Part shown: piece by piece, positions 15,489 through 23,728 of the stretch
Numbering within the stretch: position 1 is the stretch's first letter
How the letters are laid out: each line of letters begins with the position of its first letter
DNA from: a virus
Virus record (IMG/VR): IMGVR_UViG_3300009103_000001
Location: 62,001 to 126,000 of that record
Reading direction: 5' to 3' (one strand)
Length of the DNA: 64,000 nt
Notes under the pieces: model-generated
Databases searched by the model: none
Told to the model about the DNA's origin: nothing
Seen by the model: the letters and a program-made list of their open reading frames with translations, nothing else
Program-made: the position numbers and the translations under genes

Positions 15489-16634
15489 ATGTCTTTAGTT
15501 ATAACAGATGCAGAAAAAGAAAAATTATTTAGACAAGTAAAACATAGGTTAGGTGCACCTATTAGAAAAGTTGAATTAGAAGATGAAATGTTTTGTACTT
15601 TATTGGAGATTTCAATAGAAGACCATTCAGCTTTTATTAATGAATGGTTAATCGAAGCTCAGTGGACATCAATATATGGGACTGATATTACAACAACAGA
15701 TTTAGCACAGGCTTTAACGGTTAGAGGTATGGAATATGAGGATTCATTTACATACGCATATTCAAAAATTGTTGGGTTACAAGCTCGTGGACCTTGGGAA
15801 CTTAAAAAAGATTATGTAACAGTACAAAAAGGACAACAAGTTTATGAAATACCAGCAGGTAGAGAGATAAATGAAGTATTATGGATTTCACCACCTACTA
15901 TAGATAATGCTTTATTTTCTACATATGGTTTTGGTGATTATGGTTACGGTGGTGGCTATGGACAAGTACCTTTCGGTGGTGGAGGTGGAGGTTATGGTTA
16001 TGGTGGTTTTTATTTATCACCCGCTTACGATATATTATCAAGAGACGCAGATTATGACTTAAAACAGAGAATAATATCTAGTGATTTAGTTTATAAAATA
16101 ACAGCAGGACCTAATGGTACAAAATTATTACATTTAATACCACCACCAGGTTCTAGAATTAGTTTTGGTTTAGCTGGTCTAACAACTGGTATTGATGTAA
16201 CTGGTAGTAAGGTTTGGTACCATTATTATGAAACAACATCTGAAGAAGAAAGACAAAGATGTCTTAATGAAAATAAAGATATTATTAAATTACCTAGTGA
16301 TGTTCCAGTTGATATTGTTAATTTTAGTGAATTAAATAACCCATCTAAACAATGGGTAAGAGATTATTTTACAGCTATGTGTAAAGAAACTTTAGGTAGA
16401 GTTAGGGGTAAATTTGGTGGTAGTTTAGGTATTACAGACGCAGAAGTAACAATGGATTATGATTCATTATTATCTGAAGCTAAAGAAGATAAAACAGCTC
16501 TGTGGGAAAGACTTAAAGAGAGATTAGAAAGGTTGATGCCAGATAAGATGTTAGAAAGAAAAGCTCTTGAGGCTGAAAATCTTAATAAGTCATTACAATA
16601 TCGACCACTTGGTCATCATTGGAATGTTATATAA
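15489..16634 (+). CDS. Probable neck/head-tail structural protein
   Basis: 381 aa. The N-terminal part (AEKEKLFRQVKHRLGAPIRK, then an acidic helix and KIVGLQARGPWELKKDYV) and the phrase VYEIPAGREINEVLWISPP resemble a conserved structural protein of T4-type marine phages, placed by memory in the neck region. The glycine/tyrosine-rich loop at about 145-175 (YGYGGGYGQVPFGGGGGGYG) and the C-terminal WVRDYFTAMCKETLGRVRGK are consistent with that group. The exact T4 equivalent (gp13/gp14 class) is uncertain. It sits between two fibre genes and carries its own late-type motif. Confidence 0.6.
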   Translation: MSLVITDAEKEKLFRQVKHRLGAPIRKVELEDEMFCTLLEISIEDHSAFINEWLIEAQWTSIYGTDITTTDLAQALTVRGMEYEDSFTYAYSKIVGLQARGPWELKKDYVTVQKGQQVYEIPAGREINEVLWISPPTIDNALFSTYGFGDYGYGGGYGQVPFGGGGGGYGYGGFYLSPAYDILSRDADYDLKQRIISSDLVYKITAGPNGTKLLHLIPPPGSRISFGLAGLTTGIDVTGSKVWYHYYETTSEEERQRCLNENKDIIKLPSDVPVDIVNFSELNNPSKQWVRDYFTAMCKETLGRVRGKFGGSLGITDAEVTMDYDSLLSEAKEDKTALWERLKERLERLMPDKMLERKALEAENLNKSLQYRPLGHHWNVI

Positions 16635-16649
16635 AAAAATTATTAATAG

Positions 16650-19469
16650 ATGTCATTTTTTCAGGCTAGACCTCAATTTGAAGACAGACAAATAGTACAA
16701 TATAGTAATCAAAGTATAACACTTTCAGGTACTAGTATAATTAATTCTACTGTATTAGATTTTACTGGAACAACTACTGCTGAAACATCAGTAAATATTG
16801 CCGGACTTCAAGGTTATTTAAATGGTACTAGATTATCTGGTCTAAAAATTAAACCACCATTTCTAAGGATGAGTGCCTCTACTGGTACAACAACGGTTGA
16901 TGTTACAGGTTATGTATTAAAATCTATAACACCAGATGGTTCAGTAGAATGGTCACCAATTAGTGGGGTTAGTTGGTCGGTATCGGCTTGTACATCACCA
17001 TTATATGTTACTAATATAGTTGCGTGTCCAACATCGGCGGGGACAATAACAATTACCGCGGGTGAACTACATGTTGATGGTGGTATAAAAATAACTGATG
17101 GTACAGAACAATCTGGTTATGTGTTAACAACAGACTCTAGTGGTAACGCTACTTGGCAATATAATGCAACAGGATTTTCAGGTAATACATCTGCTACATG
17201 TATTTCGGATTTATGGGTGACAAATGTTCATGGTTGTTCACCAATAACGGTACACGATAGTGTACAATCTTTAGGCTCTGAAGCAACAGGAACAACTTCA
17301 TTTGCTTTTGGTAGTTCAGTTAAAGCACACGGTAATTATTCACACGCAGAGGGTATAGGTGGCTTAGCTAGTGGTGATTATTCACATATTCAAAATGCTG
17401 GAGCATTAGCTAGTGGTGATTTTTCACACGCAGAAGGATTTGAAACAGAAGCTACAGCACATGCGGCACACGCTGAGGGTAGTGCAACTCAAGCTAATGG
17501 ATTTGCTTCACACGCTGAAGGTTCTTCTAATGCGGCCACAGGTAACACCGCACATGTTGAGGGTACTAATAATCAGGCATTTGGGGATTATTCACATGCA
17601 GAGGGTAGGGAAAATAAAGCATATGGTGACACATCACATGTTGAAGGTAGACTTAATTTAGCTAGTGGTGATTATTCACACGCAGGAGGAGCAGTAAATA
17701 CAGCTAGTGGTAATTATTCACACGTAATTGGTGTTGGTAATATAACTAGTGGTCTAGTGGCATACGCAGAAGGTAGACTAAATAGAGCGACTGGAGATTA
17801 TTCCCACGCTGAAGGTTATGGTAATACAGCAAGTGGAAATTATTCACACGTAAGTGGTGGACATAATGGAATAAAATTTGGGGGTGTTTCTGCTACTACA
17901 TTTTCATCTAGAGCATATGGTTATAGTACATTAGCTTCAGGTATATTATCTTACGCTAGTGGTTGGCAAACTATAGCCTCAGGTGAGGTGTCTTTCGTAC
18001 ATTCAAGTGCTTCTACATTGTCTGGTAATAATAGTGCTATTTTAGGTGGTAGTGGTATTGTCGGTAGTACATCCGACACTGTGTATGTACCAAATTTAAA
18101 TGTTAGAAACGATTATATTTTACATTCCGATAGTGTATTAGAAATGTCAGAAATATCTAATATATCTCCAGCTTTTAAAGGTTCTTATACGGAATTTGAT
18201 TGGACTGGGATTACAACAAATATAATATCAAATAATAATCCAGGTGGTAGTTCTGGAATATTAATAGGGGAATTTAGTGATTACCCAACAACAAAAAATC
18301 ACGGATTTTTAACTTATTATGGTAGTGGATACACAAGAAGTGGTTCACCAACAACTGGAACAGATTTTTACAGAAATAAATTTGTATTAAAAGGCTCAGA
18401 TAGTATTGACGGAATGGTCATCAACCCAATTAACAATAATAATTCAGCAAAATTATGGTGGGAAATTGATGATAATTCTGTTATGATGTTAATGGGTGAT
18501 GGAGCCACAAAAGGTAATCTTGGAATAGCATTAAATCCAAATGGTGATGAAGAACCAACCGCTAATTTTCAAATCGGTGGTACGGGTACAACAGGTGACT
18601 TTAAATATATTGACGGAAATCAACAAAGTGGTTATGTTTTAACCTCAGATGCTGATGGATTAGCTAGTTGGCAACCATCTTCTGGTGGTTTTTCTGGTAA
18701 TACATCGGCAACATGTATAAGTGATATATATGTAACAAATGTACATTCTTGTTCACCTTTAAATATAAACCCATTAGATGAGGGTAATGTTTATTTTGGT
18801 AGTACAAGTGGTGTTACAGTAGATATTACAAATACAAGATTAGGTGTAGGAACCAATTCACCACAAAATAAATTACATATTAAAGGAACGGGTATATCAT
18901 CATACCCATCGATTGATAGTAATAGTGTCGCAATATTTGAAAATAACCCTGAAACAACAATAACTCTTTTATCAGATAATGCTAGAAATTCTAAAATTGA
19001 ATTTGGTGATGAGCTAAGTGTTAAAGGTAGGATTATTTATGACAACTTGAATAACCAAATGATTTTTGTTACAAGTGGTAAAACAGGTGATAATGCAATA
19101 ACTATATCACAGGACAATGATGTTTCAATAGGTGGTTCATTAATAACATCGGGTAGTATTATAAGAAACACTAGGGATTTAAGTATAACCATCCCTACGG
19201 CTTTTCTACTTACATCATCTGATGATATAATATTTTTAACCACTTCTAGTGGGGGTGATATAGTTTTACCAGAAGCGGGCAGTTTAAATAATGGTAGGGT
19301 CATTGAAATAATAAGAGTAAGTGGTACAAACGCTATAAGAGTTGGTGATAATACAGCGAACGTGAACGGTACAGCGTCTCCAGGTATATCGCTATCATCT
19401 ACACTATATTCTAAAAATACTTTTACTTGTGATGGTAGTAATTGGTTCTATCAAACATCATCACCTTAA
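16650..19469 (+). CDS. Second tail fibre with Hep/Hag repeats and Cys connectors
   Basis: 939 aa. It has three kinds of region: beta-rich N-terminal sequence; a SHAEG repeat block (about 205-450, again with ASGxYSHAEG units); and a C-terminal part rich in G, S, T and N. Two copies of a connector with the pattern SGNTSATCISDxxVTNVHxCSPxxxx (about residues 178-202 and 684-708) flank the middle, and a related GYVLT(T/S)D..G..(T/S)WQ motif appears twice before them. This suggests a fibre shaft assembled from duplicated modules. It starts 15 bases after the neck-like gene. It is likely a long trimeric fibre or a baseplate-attached adhesin. Confidence 0.75.
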   Translation: MSFFQARPQFEDRQIVQYSNQSITLSGTSIINSTVLDFTGTTTAETSVNIAGLQGYLNGTRLSGLKIKPPFLRMSASTGTTTVDVTGYVLKSITPDGSVEWSPISGVSWSVSACTSPLYVTNIVACPTSAGTITITAGELHVDGGIKITDGTEQSGYVLTTDSSGNATWQYNATGFSGNTSATCISDLWVTNVHGCSPITVHDSVQSLGSEATGTTSFAFGSSVKAHGNYSHAEGIGGLASGDYSHIQNAGALASGDFSHAEGFETEATAHAAHAEGSATQANGFASHAEGSSNAATGNTAHVEGTNNQAFGDYSHAEGRENKAYGDTSHVEGRLNLASGDYSHAGGAVNTASGNYSHVIGVGNITSGLVAYAEGRLNRATGDYSHAEGYGNTASGNYSHVSGGHNGIKFGGVSATTFSSRAYGYSTLASGILSYASGWQTIASGEVSFVHSSASTLSGNNSAILGGSGIVGSTSDTVYVPNLNVRNDYILHSDSVLEMSEISNISPAFKGSYTEFDWTGITTNIISNNNPGGSSGILIGEFSDYPTTKNHGFLTYYGSGYTRSGSPTTGTDFYRNKFVLKGSDSIDGMVINPINNNNSAKLWWEIDDNSVMMLMGDGATKGNLGIALNPNGDEEPTANFQIGGTGTTGDFKYIDGNQQSGYVLTSDADGLASWQPSSGGFSGNTSATCISDIYVTNVHSCSPLNINPLDEGNVYFGSTSGVTVDITNTRLGVGTNSPQNKLHIKGTGISSYPSIDSNSVAIFENNPETTITLLSDNARNSKIEFGDELSVKGRIIYDNLNNQMIFVTSGKTGDNAITISQDNDVSIGGSLITSGSIIRNTRDLSITIPTAFLLTSSDDIIFLTTSSGGDIVLPEAGSLNNGRVIEIIRVSGTNAIRVGDNTANVNGTASPGISLSSTLYSKNTFTCDGSNWFYQTSSP
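17300..18050 (+). repeat. Coding SHAEG repeat block in the second fibre
   Basis: The block holds units of about 14 codons with the same ASGxYSHAEG pattern as the 12416 gene, more degenerate toward the end (SHAGG, SHVIG, SHVSG). Confidence 0.75.
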
Positions 19470-19480
19470 TAATATTAACC

Positions 19481-21229
19481 ATGGGAATTAGCAATTATTA
19501 TTTTAACAATATCGATGGTTCTTTGATTAATGATGATTATTGGGACTTCCATATAACCTCAGATGACCAAGGACAATGTTTATTCTATGCTTCTTCGTGT
19601 CAAGACACATCTTGTGATTATTCAATAGTGACAGATGATTTGGTTTTATGGTTTGATATTAACCAAAGTGGTACAACAACTGATGGTACATCATTAACAT
19701 CTTTAACAGAGTGGGATGGTACAACAATTAAACCTTCTTCTGGTTTTACATTATGTGATTTTGGTTTAACAGGTGTTGATAATGGAAGGTATGATAGATT
19801 ATCAGGTCTTACCGTTACAATAACGTCAGCTGATACCAAAGTTGTATTATATCCAGTAACGGGATATACAATAAATTCTGCAACTGCGACTGCCGCAACA
19901 AAGGGTATATATGATTATCCATGGGATTATATAACTGGTACCACCACTACAAGTAGAGAATGTGTTGTTGGTGATACAGTATGTTTAAATGGGGGGTTCT
20001 ATCAAGGATATTTTAAATTAGATTTCTTGGAACCAAACCCTATAGAAGAAACTATAACCGCAACTACAAACAATAATTGTAGTACATCAAGTAGTAGCGT
20101 AACAAAAGAATTGGTTCCCGGTGATTCAAATGCAATGATATATGATTTAATGCCAACAGAGTATGAAAATGGTTGGTCAATGGAGACTTGGATTAAATGG
20201 GATAATTCAACTTGTTCTGGTGATACTGGTACAACATTAAACGATGTTTATACCGGTAATACTGGGTTTTTCTTTTATATAGGAACAAGAGCTGAAAATA
20301 AATTTAGAAATGTATTTTCTGGTGAAACAGGTTTATATACTTGTAATGGAAAAGTACCATTATCACCAGACAAACAAGTAGATGTAAACACAGGTGGACA
20401 AACTTGGTTTACTACTAGTAGTTATAGATTTGCGTGTGATAACAGTAGTTGTGTTTGTCCCACAACTGGTAGTACAAATACTGGTACAACAGTATTAGAA
20501 TATTGTGACCAACTATCTGAAAACGCTTTAGGATTCAGAATTAAACCTGATGGTAAAATAGGTTATAGAAAAATGTCTGTAACTGGAGCTTGTTTTAATA
20601 ATGAATTTAGAATGACCGGTACAACAATGGAGGAAGGATATTCGGATAATTCTGTTATACTTTCAGGTGATTCTTGGATGCATATTGTAGTTACTTATAC
20701 CCAAGGTGATGGGTATAGAAATAGTTTACCCGCAGGAACATTAAAATTTTGGGTTAATGGTAGGGTCATATATAGAGTTAAGAATTTTATAGGATTACAG
20801 TTAAGAGCATTAAATGAATGGAGTTCAAAACAATTAGGTGTACCATTTAATATAACGTGGGGTGGTGGAACACAAGGATTGGTTGAATCACAAACATTTG
20901 GTGGACCAGACCCAGCAGATAGAGGGTTACAACTTGAGAAGTATTTTGCTGGTTCATTTTTAGGAGAACTATCACAATTAAGATTTTATGAAAAACCACT
21001 TAATCTATTAGAAATAAGAAATAATTTCTTTGTTGATTGTAACCGTTATTGTATAAGAGAAACGTTTGGTGGGGCACAAATTATACAACCAACATCAAAT
21101 TTATGTGGTGATTGTAAATCTGGGACACCTGCAACATATTTATTATATGATAATGATTGTTTTATCGTAACAGAAAAAGGCGATAAAATAACAACAGAAC
21201 ATTTTAGACCATGTCCACCAGCATGTTAA
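19481..21229 (+). CDS. LamG/concanavalin-like tail protein
   Basis: 582 aa from the ATG at 19481 (11 bases after the previous stop). An in-frame start at 19442 would overlap the previous gene and gives a meaningless extension. After a cysteine-containing N-terminal part comes a jelly-roll domain typical of LamG/concanavalin-like folds: NGWSMETWIKWD (strand), SWMHIVVTYT, GTLKFWVNGRVIYRVKNF and FLGELSQLRFYEKPL, ending in LLEIRNNF. Such domains bind carbohydrate or build virion decorations. Many cysteine pairs are present (SCQDTSCD, CNRYC, CGDCKSG). It is probably a receptor-binding or tail-surface protein in the fibre cluster. Confidence 0.7.
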   Translation: MGISNYYFNNIDGSLINDDYWDFHITSDDQGQCLFYASSCQDTSCDYSIVTDDLVLWFDINQSGTTTDGTSLTSLTEWDGTTIKPSSGFTLCDFGLTGVDNGRYDRLSGLTVTITSADTKVVLYPVTGYTINSATATAATKGIYDYPWDYITGTTTTSRECVVGDTVCLNGGFYQGYFKLDFLEPNPIEETITATTNNNCSTSSSSVTKELVPGDSNAMIYDLMPTEYENGWSMETWIKWDNSTCSGDTGTTLNDVYTGNTGFFFYIGTRAENKFRNVFSGETGLYTCNGKVPLSPDKQVDVNTGGQTWFTTSSYRFACDNSSCVCPTTGSTNTGTTVLEYCDQLSENALGFRIKPDGKIGYRKMSVTGACFNNEFRMTGTTMEEGYSDNSVILSGDSWMHIVVTYTQGDGYRNSLPAGTLKFWVNGRVIYRVKNFIGLQLRALNEWSSKQLGVPFNITWGGGTQGLVESQTFGGPDPADRGLQLEKYFAGSFLGELSQLRFYEKPLNLLEIRNNFFVDCNRYCIRETFGGAQIIQPTSNLCGDCKSGTPATYLLYDNDCFIVTEKGDKITTEHFRPCPPAC

Positions 21230-21245
21230 ATAAAATAATATAACT

Positions 21246-22109
21246 ATGGCGAATAAAAGAATAGACCAATTACCAAAAAATACTAACGCGTTAAAAGACT
21301 CGGATTTAATACCTATATGGGATGTTGTTAATAGTAAAACTGAAAGTGTATCTTTAGGTTCTTTATCTAGTTTTATAGATACGGCAACATTTACTGGTAA
21401 TACAGAAGCTACTTGTATATCTAATTTATATGTTAGTAATCTTTTCCCTTGTTCACCATTAACAATTTACGGTAATGTTGTTATACCTTCAGGTATAACG
21501 GTAGGTGGTACCATTACATGGTCTGGTGGTAGTGGACATAGTGGTCACGGAGTGACCATTACACCACAAGGTATTACCATAACTGGTAGTACAAGTGGTG
21601 GTACAGGTACAACAAGTACTACAATAACAAGTAGTGGTATTAATACACCTGGTTTAACTACACCTAATATATCTACGTCAGGTATAACAGTAGGTGGTAC
21701 CATTACATGGTCTGGTGGTAGTGGACATAGTGGTCACGGAGTGACCATTACACCACAAGGTATGTCAATAACTAGTAGTGGTAGCACTATAATAATTTCT
21801 AACTCAGGTATATTAAATAATACTAGATTTTTAGGTAATACTGGTGGTACTATAACTATAAATGATTATTTTATAATAATTAACGGAAATGGTAGTCCAA
21901 CATGGACACTACCTAATTCACCTAATAATGGTAAAGAATTTTTATTTCGTAGAAACGATACAAATATAGGTACTTGCACTATTCAAACTTCTGGTAGTGA
22001 TGAAATTTTAGAATTAAATACTGGTACAGTTAGTACATCTATAACATTAATAAATGGTGAATCAAAAAAAGTTATTTACCATGATGCCATATGGTATGAA
22101 GTAATATAA
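21246..22109 (+). CDS. Short fibre protein with duplicated beta module
   Basis: 287 aa. The N-terminus (MANKRIDQLPKNTNALKDSDLIPIWD) is of the kind that anchors phage fibres. It holds one Cys connector (GNTEATCISNLYVSNLFPCSP, shared with the 16650 fibre) and two near-identical copies of GITVGGTITWSGGSGHSGHG separated by an STT-rich spacer. The C-terminus is a small beta domain (FLFRRNDTNIGTCTIQTSG). It lies 16 bases after the LamG gene, in the same transcription unit. It is likely a fibre or fibre-tip component. Confidence 0.7.
   Translation: MANKRIDQLPKNTNALKDSDLIPIWDVVNSKTESVSLGSLSSFIDTATFTGNTEATCISNLYVSNLFPCSPLTIYGNVVIPSGITVGGTITWSGGSGHSGHGVTITPQGITITGSTSGGTGTTSTTITSSGINTPGLTTPNISTSGITVGGTITWSGGSGHSGHGVTITPQGMSITSSGSTIIISNSGILNNTRFLGNTGGTITINDYFIIINGNGSPTWTLPNSPNNGKEFLFRRNDTNIGTCTIQTSGSDEILELNTGTVSTSITLINGESKKVIYHDAIWYEVI
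21491..21574 (+). repeat. 84-bp direct repeat, copy 1
   Basis: The copy is identical to 21680-21763 except for one base (acGgtagg versus acAgtagg). It encodes the ITVGGTITWSGGSGHSGHG module. Such near-identity at silent positions indicates recent duplication, unlike the old SHAEG repeats. Confidence 0.85.
21680..21763 (+). repeat. 84-bp direct repeat, copy 2
   Basis: This is the second copy of the module starting at 21491, with a single substitution. Confidence 0.85.
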
Positions 22110-22118
22110 TTAAATAAT

Positions 22119-22511
22119 ATGGGACAAAACTTTTTTATACGTAAAAATTCAGAATTACCAATATTAAAAATGAAAGTTATTAATGATGGTAGAAGTGATT
22201 ATAAAAAGATTTTTGATAATCTAGAGAATGCTGCAGTGACATTTTCAATGGTCGATTCTGAAACAGGTAAACCAAAAGTATTTAATAAACAAGCTTTTAT
22301 AATACCAGTAATAAAAGATATATGTAAAGAAGATGAAGAATACTATATTGGGTATAAATTTAGTGAAAGAGAAGTTAATAGAGTGGGAACATATAAAGCT
22401 GAATTTAAAATAGATTTTTTAGATGATGGGTGTTCATTAATTGTACCAATAAGAGAAGATTTATTTGTTAATGTAACAGATAGTTTCACTAACTCAAAAA
22501 TAGTTTGTTAA
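22119..22511 (+). CDS. Probable baseplate or tail structural protein, beta-rich
   Basis: 130 aa. A beta-sandwich-like pattern (AAVTFSMVDSETGKPKVFNK, YYIGYKFSEREVNRVGTYKA, EFKIDFLDDGCSLIVPI, LFVNVTDSF) resembles N-terminal domains of phage baseplate upper proteins and their Ig-like relatives. No precise family can be assigned by eye. It ends in TAATG overlap with the sigma-factor gene, so the two are translationally coupled. Confidence 0.55.
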   Translation: MGQNFFIRKNSELPILKMKVINDGRSDYKKIFDNLENAAVTFSMVDSETGKPKVFNKQAFIIPVIKDICKEDEEYYIGYKFSEREVNRVGTYKAEFKIDFLDDGCSLIVPIREDLFVNVTDSFTNSKIVC

Positions 22512-23050
22512 TGGAAAAATTAATTAAAAAAATATTAAAAGAAGAATTATTAAAAGAAAACTTAAGGTTTGATGATATCTATAGTGAGTTATGGGATAAG
22601 ATGTTATATAGTGTTTGTATGAAGTACACTAATGATATTAATGTAGCACAGGATTATTGTCAAAATGGTTTTATGAAAGTATATAATAATCTTCATACAT
22701 ATAAAAATACTGGTTCTTTAGAAGGTTGGGTTAGAAGAATTATTAATAACTCAATGATAGATGATTTTAGAAAAAAGAAAAATCAACCAACTGCACAAAC
22801 AATAGATGAACCGGATTGGGGACGTATAGATTCAGGGTATGATGATGAAGAATACAGTGAAGATGATAGGATGCACTATGTTAAACAAGCTATAACAAAT
22901 CTAAGCCCATCAAACAGAGAAGCTTTTGAATTATACTTGGATGGTTATAAACATGAAGAAATCGCTGATATGTTGGGCATTAGTGTTGTGGCCTCTAAAT
23001 CAAGGGTTTTTAAAGCTAAAAGAGAAATTAGGAAATTAATTAATCTCTAA
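22511..23050 (+). CDS. ECF-type RNA polymerase sigma factor with virion leader
   Basis: 179 aa from the ATG at 22511 (TAATG overlap with the previous stop). Region 2 spans about 31-90 (MLYSVCMKYTNDINVAQDYC, MKVYNNLHTYKNTGSLEGWV, RRIINNSMIDDFRKKK), an acidic linker covers 98-120, and region 4 lies at 126-178 (LSPSNREAFELYLDGYKHEE, IADMLGISVVASKSRVFKAK), the two-domain layout of ECF sigma factors. Uniquely it begins MEKLIKKILKEELLKEN, the same leader as the cargo-like proteins, with LKE|E at 9-11. I infer that it is packaged, trimmed and injected to redirect host RNA polymerase; promoter specificity is unknown. It overlaps the convergent glucosaminidase gene by 11 bases. Confidence 0.85.
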   Translation: MEKLIKKILKEELLKENLRFDDIYSELWDKMLYSVCMKYTNDINVAQDYCQNGFMKVYNNLHTYKNTGSLEGWVRRIINNSMIDDFRKKKNQPTAQTIDEPDWGRIDSGYDDEEYSEDDRMHYVKQAITNLSPSNREAFELYLDGYKHEEIADMLGISVVASKSRVFKAKREIRKLINL

Positions 23051-23669
23051 ATGGGTAAGTGACCATTAATTCTGGATATTTTTTTTGTGTTTCAGATAAA
23101 ATTTTATGTATAGAACTATAAGTACCTTCAGCATATACATTTTTTAAATATTTTAAATATTCTTCTCTTGTTTTAATTTTTCTTGTGTAAGAATTTTGCC
23201 ATAAAGCATAATCAATAACACTCATTTCCCAAGAGTTAAAAACAGCGTGATTATGTTGCTCACCCAAATTAGTTGTAGACCTTGAATTAGCAACTTTCAT
23301 ACCAAATAGATTATTATTTTCAATAAAAATTAAACTTTTAAAATTACCCGTTTCATATCTAGCTTGAGAAAACACTATATCGGGAAATTTAACATTTAAT
23401 TTTAATAGGTAATCTACTAATTTTTTTTCAGTAAAAACATTTAATGTATCAATTAGTACTATCTCTTTTTCATAACTAATATCATTTTTAAATATATTAA
23501 CTAAATTATCATTATTACTACCTAAAATATAACCTATTTGTATTAATATAAAAATAATAGATATTGGTAATATTGTTAGGTAACAAAATTGTCTAAATAA
23601 TGTTGTAAATATTGGTACAAACAACATTTCCTCATCATCATATTTATATAATTTTTTAAACATACTCAA
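23040..23669 (-). CDS. Membrane-anchored glucosaminidase-type endolysin
   Basis: 209 aa. One hydrophobic helix at about 29-50 (YLTILPISIIFILIQIGYIL) anchors a C-terminal domain of the glucosaminidase family (FlgJ/LytD type): FPDIVFSQARYETGNF with the expected catalytic Glu106, then NNLFGMK, AVFNSWEMSVIDYALWQ and EEYLKYLKNVYAEGTYSS. Such enzymes cut the N-acetylglucosaminyl bond of peptidoglycan. The N-terminal anchor resembles a signal-anchor endolysin. A host-type promoter and the ClpC terminator lie immediately upstream. Confidence 0.8.
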   Translation of the reverse strand: MSMFKKLYKYDDEEMLFVPIFTTLFRQFCYLTILPISIIFILIQIGYILGSNNDNLVNIFKNDISYEKEIVLIDTLNVFTEKKLVDYLLKLNVKFPDIVFSQARYETGNFKSLIFIENNNLFGMKVANSRSTTNLGEQHNHAVFNSWEMSVIDYALWQNSYTRKIKTREEYLKYLKNVYAEGTYSSIHKILSETQKKYPELMVTYPFRD

Positions 23670-23698
23670 ATATAAAAAAAATCCCCTTTATTATCAAA
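23667..23698 (-). promoter_or_regulatory. Bacteroidetes-type promoter for the glucosaminidase gene
   Basis: Read on the minus strand: TTTG at 23698-23695, 20 bases, then TATATTTG at 23674-23667, 4 bases before the ATG. The element overlaps the terminator of the upstream clpC gene. Confidence 0.65.
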
Positions 23699-23709
23699 TA
23701 AAGAGGATT
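23674..23709 (-). terminator. Rho-independent terminator after clpC
   Basis: Read on the minus strand: AATCCTCTTTA, loop, TAAAGGGGATT (10 of 11 pairs) and a run of T, 20 bases after the clpC stop. Confidence 0.75.
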
Positions 23710-23728
23710 CAAATTAATAGAAAAAACA

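Noticed and set aside
19442-19480. Upstream start for the LamG-like gene
   Set aside because: It overlaps the end of the previous fibre gene; the ATG at 19481 follows its stop cleanly.
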